This document shows, piece by piece, positions 1-5,951 of a stretch of DNA of 7,386 nt; position 1 is the stretch's first letter; each line of letters opens with the position of its first letter. The notes below the pieces were generated by a model. The model ran no database searches. It was given only the letters and a program-made list of their open reading frames with translations, and was not told the DNA's origin. Location of the stretch: contig JAGGTX010000073.1 in assembly GCA_021163525.1 (NCBI GenBank), positions 1-7,386 on the forward strand, given 5' to 3'. The translations under genes and the position numbers were made by a program. The stretch is from Caldifarciminota bacterium (GTDB lineage Bacteria > Hydrothermota > UBA3072 > B12-G15).

Positions 1-1467
1 CTTGGAAGGGGACTTCCAGCATTCACCATTGTTGGTCTCCCTGAAACCGCTGTGAAGGAATCAAGGGAGAGGGTGGAAACAGCGATAAGGAACTCTGGCT
101 TCTCATTCCCCAGTAACAAAAGGATAACAGTGAACCTTGCTCCAGCAGATATACGGAAGGAGGGAACTGCACTTGACCTCTCCATTGCCCTTGGTATCCT
201 TGCGGCAAGTGGTCAGATTTCCCCTGAAAATCTTGAGAGATTCCTCATTATTGGCGAATTGGCACTTGACGGTGAATTGAGGGGTGTCAGGGGTGCACTT
301 GCCTCATCCATACTCGCAAGGGATGAGGGATTCCAGGGTATTCTATGTCCCAGAAAGAATGCGGTTGAGGCATCAATGGTGGATGTTCCTGTTTTTCCTG
401 CTGGGGACCTTAAAGAGGCAATTGAGATATTGACGCCTCCACTCCCACAGCCATTTATGATTGACAGGGAAAATATCTTCAGGATTTCCTCGCTCTATCA
501 CATAGATTTTTCCGATGTTAAGGGACAGGAGCCTGCAAAGAGGGCGATTGAGGTTGCTGCAGCTGGGGGGCATAACATCCTGATGATCGGTCCTCCAGGG
601 TCTGGTAAAACAATGCTTGCAAGGAGGATTCCCACCATACTTCCAGAAATGGAACTTGAAGAGGCCATTGAATCAACAAAGATTTACTCTGCCGCTGGAA
701 TGCTTCCCTCTGATACACCCATAATATATACAAGGCCATTCAGGTCACCACACCATACTGTCTCTTATGCAGGGCTTATAGGCGGTGGGACACACCCTAA
801 ACCAGGTGAGGTGAGCCTTGCCCACAATGGTGTTTTATTCCTTGATGAACTCCCCGAATTCAGGAGGGATGTGCTGGAGGTTTTGAGGCAGCCTCTGGAG
901 GATGGTGTTGTTACTGTTTCCCGTGCCCATCACCACGCAACATTCCCTGCACGATTCATGCTTGTTGCAGCAATGAACCCATGCCCATGTGGATACTTTG
1001 GAGACCCTTATGTTGAGTGTACATGCACAGCAGGCCAGATAGACAGATATGTGGGAAAGATATCAGGACCCCTTCTTGATAGAATAGATATCCACATTGA
1101 TGTTCCAAGGGTGAAGTTTGAGGACCTCAAAGGTGATATGGCTTCAACCTCATCACGGGAGATGAAGGAAAGGGTTGAAAGGGCAAGGGAGATTCAGAAA
1201 AGAAGATACAGGGGTATGGGAATATCAACGAACAGCATGCTCACACCAAAGATGATGAAAGAATTCTGTAAACTTGAATCCGACGCAGAGACAATCCTGG
1301 AGACTGCAATGAAAAAATTTGGTTTTTCTGCAAGGGCCTATGATAGGATACTCAAACTTTCAAGGACCATTGCAGACATTGATGGCAGTGATATTATTAA
1401 GGTTGAGCATGTTTCAGAGGCTGTGCAGTATAGAACACTTGATAGGAAACTATGGCTAAAAATATAA
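1..1467 (+). CDS. comM: YifB/ComM-family Mg-chelatase-like AAA+ ATPase (5' partial)
   Basis: The frame is open from base 1 and gives 488 residues. It begins inside the conserved N-terminal block (GLPAFTIVGLPETAVKES), so about 25 residues and the true start lie upstream. The GTG at 52 is an internal codon. Visible order: a Lon-protease-like N-terminal domain with NLAPAD and EGTALDL blocks (residues ~1-145), then the AAA+ core. The core has Walker A GPPGSGKT (197-204, bases 589-612), the RPFRSPHHT block, Walker B VLFLDE (278-283) and the SGPLLDRIDIHIDV arginine-finger/sensor region (~355-368). A Mg_chelatase_C helical domain follows, with SARAYDRILKLSRTIADI near the end. A CPCG...CTC cysteine cluster (C328, C330, C340, C342) is usual for the family. 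Known role: in naturally transformable bacteria ComM is a hexameric helicase promoting branch migration during integration of incoming DNA; elsewhere the role is unclear. No other competence gene is in the window. Its last 16 bases overlap the next gene. Confidence 0.95.
   Translation, partial: LGRGLPAFTIVGLPETAVKESRERVETAIRNSGFSFPSNKRITVNLAPADIRKEGTALDLSIALGILAASGQISPENLERFLIIGELALDGELRGVRGALASSILARDEGFQGILCPRKNAVEASMVDVPVFPAGDLKEAIEILTPPLPQPFMIDRENIFRISSLYHIDFSDVKGQEPAKRAIEVAAAGGHNILMIGPPGSGKTMLARRIPTILPEMELEEAIESTKIYSAAGMLPSDTPIIYTRPFRSPHHTVSYAGLIGGGTHPKPGEVSLAHNGVLFLDELPEFRRDVLEVLRQPLEDGVVTVSRAHHHATFPARFMLVAAMNPCPCGYFGDPYVECTCTAGQIDRYVGKISGPLLDRIDIHIDVPRVKFEDLKGDMASTSSREMKERVERAREIQKRRYRGMGISTNSMLTPKMMKEFCKLESDAETILETAMKKFGFSARAYDRILKLSRTIADIDGSDIIKVEHVSEAVQYRTLDRKLWLKI
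1444..1447 (+). promoter_or_regulatory. Probable ribosome binding site for the small membrane protein gene
   Basis: AGGA lies 4 bases before ATG 1452 and inside the last codons of the comM-like gene. The spacing is a little short, so coupling to upstream translation probably contributes. Confidence 0.45.
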
Positions 1468-1892
1468 AGGAACTGGAAAAAGAACTTGAAGAGGATATTA
1501 AGGAACTTGAACTTTCAAAGGTTCCCAGAAATAGGAAAAAGATAATCTCCTTTGTTCTATGGATTGTGTTTACAGTTGTAATGATACTGCTCACAATAAA
1601 ATTCAGATGGGATAAATTCCTTGTTGGCGCCCTTGTCTTTCTCATTGGGATTTTGAGCCAGGGCATACAGGCACTCCTTGGAACCATCAGCGTTGTTCCA
1701 GGTATTGGACCCCTGATTGCTAAGTTCTTTGCAATCCCGCTGGTTCTTCTTGTGAATGGTGTTGGCAACCTTCTCTCCTTCTTTGCAATAAAAATGGGAT
1801 TCAAGAGGGAACTGATTGATGCAAAGATGCTCTCCATCACATTCATGATGGGACTTCTCATGGGCTTTGTAATAGCGGAGATGATAAAATGA
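1452..1892 (+). CDS. Uncharacterised 146-aa integral membrane protein
   Basis: I do not recognise this family. Residues 1-22 are rich in Lys and Glu with a repeating KELEKELEEDIKELE pattern that suggests a cytoplasmic amphipathic helix or short coiled coil. A basic stretch (KVPRNRKK, 23-30) precedes hydrophobic segments at about 31-49, 56-77, 92-113 and 126-144, so four membrane spans are likely. A Gly/Pro turn (VVPGIGP, 81-87) sits between spans 2 and 3. There is no signal peptide, lipobox or catalytic motif. The ATG is the first possible start after the in-frame TAG at 1443-1445, and AGGA at 1444-1447 lies 4 bases upstream. The gene begins inside the end of the comM-like gene (16-bp overlap) and ends with an ATGA overlap into the outer-membrane protein gene, so its translation is probably coupled to both. 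That it is a real gene is well supported by the snug fit in the operon; its function is unknown. Confidence 0.85.
   Translation: MAKNIKELEKELEEDIKELELSKVPRNRKKIISFVLWIVFTVVMILLTIKFRWDKFLVGALVFLIGILSQGIQALLGTISVVPGIGPLIAKFFAIPLVLLVNGVGNLLSFFAIKMGFKRELIDAKMLSITFMMGLLMGFVIAEMIK
1877..1880 (+). promoter_or_regulatory. Ribosome binding site for the outer-membrane protein gene
   Basis: GGAG lies 8 bases before the ATG at 1889, inside the end of the small membrane protein gene. Together with the in-frame stop at 1817-1819 and the absence of any intervening ATG/GTG/TTG, it fixes the start despite the unusually short signal sequence. Confidence 0.7.
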
Positions 1893-4678
1893 TATATATT
1901 TTACTCCTTTTATCACAGTATCCATTTGGACAGAACAAGGTTCAGTATGAAGATATTAAGTGGAATGTAATTGAATCCGAACACTTCAAACTTTACTATC
2001 AGGATGGAAGTGAGGGTATGGCAGGATTTTCTATTCAGGTGCTTGAATCTACCTATGTTTACCTCAAAAAGAGGCTCACATACAGAGCAGTGGGGGATGA
2101 TGAAAAAATATTCGTAATTATATACAATTCCTATAACAAGTTTGAAGAGACAAATGTGATTCTTTCAAGGCTTCCTGAATCTGTTGGAGGATTTACAGAA
2201 AGTTTCAAGAACAGGGTGGTTGTCCCATTTGATGGAAACTGGTCGTCATTGAGGCATGTTCTTTCACACGAACTTGTCCATGTGTTCCAGAACAGGATAT
2301 GGTTTGGAACGGGACTGAATGCCCTGAACAAGAGGCTCACAATGAACATCCCTCTGTGGTTCATAGAGGGAATGGCAGAATTCTATTCCCTTGGATGGGA
2401 TGGAGAATCTGACAGTTATATGAGAGACCTTGTAATCAACCAGAATGTCATACCCCTGACAAATCTTGAAAACTACGGTGGGCTTGTGATATACAAGGAA
2501 GGCCAGAGTGTATTGAAGTTCATTGAGGATAGATATGGAATACAGAAAATTGGTGAGATTGTGAATGCGATCAGGGTTACAAAATCCTTTGATAAGGCAG
2601 TTGAGAAGGTTCTTGGAATAAACATCCAGAAACTTGATGAGATGTGGCAGAGAAAGATAAAGAAGGATTACTGGCCATTACTCAGTGAGAGGGAGTATGT
2701 GGATGAGATCGCAAGGAAGGTGGTTGACCACAGGGTAAAGAAAAATTATCTGAACTATGCACCTTCTATATCATCGGATGGTGCAAGAATAATTTACTAT
2801 ACAGACTCAAAAGGGGATATTGAGATAAGGGCTGTTAGCCCCATAAACAACAGGGACCTTGGGAGGATAGTAACAGGGGGAAGAGGCAGGAAGTTTGAAT
2901 CCCTGCATATCCTTGAAGGCCACATTGGTGTCTCTTCCACCGGTGATACCATATGCTTTACATCCAAGGAGATGGGAAGGGATGTTTTATACCTTTACAG
3001 TTTCAAAAAGGGAAAGATAATCAACAGGATTTCACTGAAACTGGACAGGATTATGTGGCCAGAATTTTCACCTGATGGTAAAAGAATAGTCCTGACCGGA
3101 GTTATTGACGGAACACCAGACATCTATTTATACAATCTTGAGGATAAAGATTTATTAAACCTGACCAATGATTTTTATTCAGAACTGAATCCTTCCTTCT
3201 GGGGTGATAAAATACTCTTTGTTTCCTCAAGGCCATCAGGGAATGAATGGGATTATGATAAATATGACCTGTATGTGATAGAGGATGGGGTTATAAAGAA
3301 ACTCTTATCCTTTGATGGTTCTGTTTTTTCACCTTATGGAAGGGACAGTTTGATATACTTCCTCTCAGGAAGGGATGGTAGCAAAAATCTATTTGTTTAC
3401 AATGTAAATTCAGGCAGAATTTATCAACTCACAAGATTCCTTGAATCAATCCAGGGATACTCAATAGACTGGGATGGAACCTCCTGTGCACTTTCATGTT
3501 TTGTTGATGGTGCATGGGATATATTCTATATGGACGACATAACCTCTTTTATACCTACAGAACCCCTTCCATACAGAGAATTCCCCGAGGTCAGGTTCAG
3601 ATTAATCCCTGAAAAGACGGTGAATGGAAAGAGGGCTCCAGTTGAGTTGAGCATTGACTACCTCCAGTCTTATGTCATTTATGACACCCATTATGGCCTA
3701 TGGGGAGAATTCCTTCTGGGGATAAGTGATGTGCTCGGAAATCACCAGATCTTTGCATACTTCAACAATACAGATATCCTCAACAGCGACTTTGAGATCA
3801 CATACATGTATCTTCCAAGGAGAATAGACTATGGGTTTTCAATCAGTAAATATTCGGTTGGATTTCTATCCCAGTATGACGATGACCTGTTCTACAATTT
3901 CGGTACTCTCTGGGGTATGGGGACACTTATAAGATACCCCTTTGACACATTCACAAGGTTTGACTTTTACACCCTTTCAAATTACCTCACATATGACAGT
4001 TACCAAGCATCCTACGATACATTATATTATACTGGTTCTGTATCTGAATTTGGTGTGTTTGGTGAAACATGGCTTGTTCATGACAATACCCTCTGGAAAG
4101 GATATGCACCTGTGAAGGGATTCAGGGGATATGTGAAGTTCATTTTTCCACTTGTATATTATGAAAAGGCATGGGATTTGAAGAGTATATCAACGGACCT
4201 CAGATGGTATCACTACTTTGGGAACAGATGGAGTTTTGCCACAAGGTTGATGCTCATCAGTTCATGGGGAAGGGATGTGTTCCACCTTGGAGGAGCAGTT
4301 GGGATTGGTGATCTTGGGTGGGTCAGGGGTTATGATTATTACGAGCAGTATGGAACAAAGGCAGGGGTTTTCAGTATGGAATTAAGATTTCCTTTTGTAA
4401 AGAAACTTGAACTTGGATTCCCACCTGTTTCCATATCAGGGATAATGGGCGCTTTCTTCTTTGATGCTGGTGGTGCAACCTGTTCCATGGATGAATACAG
4501 AATCTTTGACTTTTCAACGGGTTTCCCCAGGCTTGTTGACCCTGTGGCAAGCATAGGGTTTGAGGCAAAGTTAAATCTGGGGATTACAGATGTAAATTTT
4601 TATGTGGCAAAGAGGACGGACCTGACCACAATATCAAGGGAAACCTACTACTCCATATATCTGGGTTATGCATTCTAA
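1889..4678 (+). CDS. Exported gluzincin-like / TolB-like propeller / Omp85-like barrel outer-membrane protein
   Basis: A 929-residue protein with three modules. After a short hydrophobic N-terminus (MIYILLLLSQYPFGQ), residues ~20-265 resemble peptidase-MA-like gluzincins: H127-E128-L-V-H131, then E160 in WFIEGMAEF, matching the HEXXH...E zinc site. Residues ~287-550 contain TolB/PD40-type propeller repeats such as SISSDGARIIYYT, FSPDGKRIVLTG and DIYLYNLEDKDLLNLT. Residues ~585-929 look like a transmembrane beta-barrel with an SDVLGNH segment near its start, VRGY at 812-815 (like the Omp85 loop-6 VRGF/Y motif), an ELRFPF strand (831-836), FFDAG at 857-861, and a C-terminal YYSIYLGYAF ending in Phe, as recognised by the BAM complex. 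The ATG is the first possible start after the in-frame stop at 1817-1819; GGAG at 1877-1880 is a good ribosome binding site. Likely in the outer membrane with the soluble modules in the periplasm (inferred). Propeller-plus-D15-barrel proteins occur in other Gram-negative phyla, usually labelled Tol-like or hypothetical. Peptidase activity, substrate and role are unproven. Confidence 0.85.
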   Translation: MIYILLLLSQYPFGQNKVQYEDIKWNVIESEHFKLYYQDGSEGMAGFSIQVLESTYVYLKKRLTYRAVGDDEKIFVIIYNSYNKFEETNVILSRLPESVGGFTESFKNRVVVPFDGNWSSLRHVLSHELVHVFQNRIWFGTGLNALNKRLTMNIPLWFIEGMAEFYSLGWDGESDSYMRDLVINQNVIPLTNLENYGGLVIYKEGQSVLKFIEDRYGIQKIGEIVNAIRVTKSFDKAVEKVLGINIQKLDEMWQRKIKKDYWPLLSEREYVDEIARKVVDHRVKKNYLNYAPSISSDGARIIYYTDSKGDIEIRAVSPINNRDLGRIVTGGRGRKFESLHILEGHIGVSSTGDTICFTSKEMGRDVLYLYSFKKGKIINRISLKLDRIMWPEFSPDGKRIVLTGVIDGTPDIYLYNLEDKDLLNLTNDFYSELNPSFWGDKILFVSSRPSGNEWDYDKYDLYVIEDGVIKKLLSFDGSVFSPYGRDSLIYFLSGRDGSKNLFVYNVNSGRIYQLTRFLESIQGYSIDWDGTSCALSCFVDGAWDIFYMDDITSFIPTEPLPYREFPEVRFRLIPEKTVNGKRAPVELSIDYLQSYVIYDTHYGLWGEFLLGISDVLGNHQIFAYFNNTDILNSDFEITYMYLPRRIDYGFSISKYSVGFLSQYDDDLFYNFGTLWGMGTLIRYPFDTFTRFDFYTLSNYLTYDSYQASYDTLYYTGSVSEFGVFGETWLVHDNTLWKGYAPVKGFRGYVKFIFPLVYYEKAWDLKSISTDLRWYHYFGNRWSFATRLMLISSWGRDVFHLGGAVGIGDLGWVRGYDYYEQYGTKAGVFSMELRFPFVKKLELGFPPVSISGIMGAFFFDAGGATCSMDEYRIFDFSTGFPRLVDPVASIGFEAKLNLGITDVNFYVAKRTDLTTISRETYYSIYLGYAF

Positions 4679-5951
4679 AAGGGTTAACATAATTGGGGGA
4701 GGGCTATCAGGGGTTGAGTGTGCCCTCTACCTTGCTGATAGAGGGATTGATGTAACCATCTACGAGATGAGACCCAAAAAAATGACACCTGCCCACAGGA
4801 CAGGTTATCTTGCTGAAATGGTTTGCTCCAATTCCCTGAAATCAGAGGAAATTACAAATGCCCATGGGTTGCTCAAGGCGGAGATGAAGATTCTGGGTTC
4901 AACCCTCCTTTCATTCGCTGAAAAACACAGGGTGCCTGGTGGTAAGGCACTTGTGGTGGACAGGGAGAGATTCAGCAGGGACATAACAGGATTCACGGAG
5001 AAGGTCTGTCAGGTTATAAGGGAAGAAAGGGGGATTGATGAACTTGATGGCACTGTTGTGGTTGCAGGAGGGCCACTTGCATCTGAAAAAATTACACATT
5101 CCTTGAAGAAATATACAGGAGAATATCTTTACTTCTATGATGCTGTTTCTCCAATTGTTTCTTCCGAATCCATTGATATGGATTGGGCATTTATGGGCTC
5201 AAGGTATGGTGCAGGAGAGGACTACATAAACTGTCCACTCACAAGGGAAGAATACTATGGATTCGTGGAGGCACTCCTGAATGCAGAAAAGCACATACCA
5301 CATATAAAGGAGGATTTGTTTTTTGAGGGTTGCCTTCCAATAGAGGAGATGGCAAGGAGAGGTAAAGAGACACTCCGCTTTTCACTGATGAAACCCGTTG
5401 GGCTGAAAATCCCTGAAAAATTCAAAAATACCTTTGCCATTGTTCAACTAAGGAAGGAAAACAGAGAGGGAACCATGTGGAACATCGTTGGATTCCAGAC
5501 AAGGCTGAAGATAGGTGAGCAAAAGAGGGTTTTCAGGATGATACCCTGCCTGAAAAGGGCTGAATTTTTGAGGTATGGGAAGATACACAGAAACACATAC
5601 ATAAACTCACCAGAGGTGCTTGACAGATACCTGAAATTGATGGAAAATGTTTATGTGATCGGGACGCTCACAGGTGTTGAAGGATATGTGGAGGCCATGG
5701 CAACGGGTCTTTTAACAGGTATTAATATTTATAGAGAAATAATTGGTAAAGAACCATTGCTTCCACCAGAAGGAACCATGATGAGAGGGCTGATGAACTA
5801 CCTTCACGATAAAAAGAAAGATTTCCAGCCCATGAATGCAAATTTTGGACTTCTGCCACCGGTCCATGGAAGGGGCAAAGAAAAGAGGAAGATTGCCGCT
5901 GTAAGGGCAATAAGACTCATTGATGAATGGAGGAGAGATTATGGGATCTAA
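4668..5951 (+). CDS. trmFO: TrmFO, methylenetetrahydrofolate-tRNA-(uracil-5-)-methyltransferase
   Basis: TrmFO (formerly Gid) methylates U54 in the tRNA T-loop to ribothymidine, using 5,10-methylenetetrahydrofolate as carbon donor and reduced FAD. The 427-residue length is close to the family's usual ~435-450. Landmarks in order: dinucleotide-binding GGGLSG (10-15), YEMRP (32-36), TPAHRTGYLAEMVCSNSLKS with C53, YLYFYDAVSPIV and ESIDMD, YINCPLTREEY (187-197), FFEGCLPIEEMA with C222, QLRKEN, GFQTRLKIGEQKRVFRMIP, HRNTYINSP (307-315), GVEGYVEA and QPMNANFGLLPP. C53 and C222 correspond to the two functionally important cysteines described in the B. subtilis enzyme (C53 and C226). The ATG is the first possible start after the in-frame TGA at 4623-4625. 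It overlaps the preceding gene by 11 bp and lacks a good Shine-Dalgarno at normal spacing, suggesting reinitiation. G332-T333 stands where most homologues, as I recall, have Gly-Gln. Cytoplasmic. Confidence 0.97.
   Translation: MHSKRVNIIGGGLSGVECALYLADRGIDVTIYEMRPKKMTPAHRTGYLAEMVCSNSLKSEEITNAHGLLKAEMKILGSTLLSFAEKHRVPGGKALVVDRERFSRDITGFTEKVCQVIREERGIDELDGTVVVAGGPLASEKITHSLKKYTGEYLYFYDAVSPIVSSESIDMDWAFMGSRYGAGEDYINCPLTREEYYGFVEALLNAEKHIPHIKEDLFFEGCLPIEEMARRGKETLRFSLMKPVGLKIPEKFKNTFAIVQLRKENREGTMWNIVGFQTRLKIGEQKRVFRMIPCLKRAEFLRYGKIHRNTYINSPEVLDRYLKLMENVYVIGTLTGVEGYVEAMATGLLTGINIYREIIGKEPLLPPEGTMMRGLMNYLHDKKKDFQPMNANFGLLPPVHGRGKEKRKIAAVRAIRLIDEWRRDYGI
5929..5935 (+). promoter_or_regulatory. Strong Shine-Dalgarno for the acyl-CoA synthetase gene
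   Basis: GGAGGAG, a near-perfect anti-16S match, lies 5 bases before ATG 5941 and within the last codons of trmFO. It decides between ATG 5941 and the in-frame ATG at 5923, which lies upstream of this site. It also suggests the synthetase is translated efficiently in its own right, in contrast to trmFO. Confidence 0.75.

Noticed and set aside
52..54. GTG as the start of the ComM-like protein
   Set aside because: The frame stays open to base 1 and the 17 codons before it encode the conserved GLPAFTIVGLPET family block, so the true start is off the window.
1397..1861. A 154-codon open frame on the - strand opposite the small membrane protein gene
   Set aside because: It is antisense to a gene that fits the operon closely. 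It is Ser/Phe-rich low-complexity sequence of the kind produced by reading Lys/Glu and Leu codons backwards, with no recognisable motif.
1891..1905. AT-rich run after the outer-membrane protein start as a possible promoter
   Set aside because: It encodes the hydrophobic signal sequence, no paired -35/-10 elements can be made out, and the genes on both sides overlap.
1557..1925. A 122-codon - strand frame across the membrane-protein/outer-membrane-protein junction
   Set aside because: It lies antisense to two well-supported genes and shows no domain; composition is consistent with a shadow frame.
5923..5925. In-frame ATG as an alternative start for the acyl-CoA synthetase
   Set aside because: It lies upstream of the strong GGAGGAG, which instead serves ATG 5941; the six extra residues add no conserved sequence.
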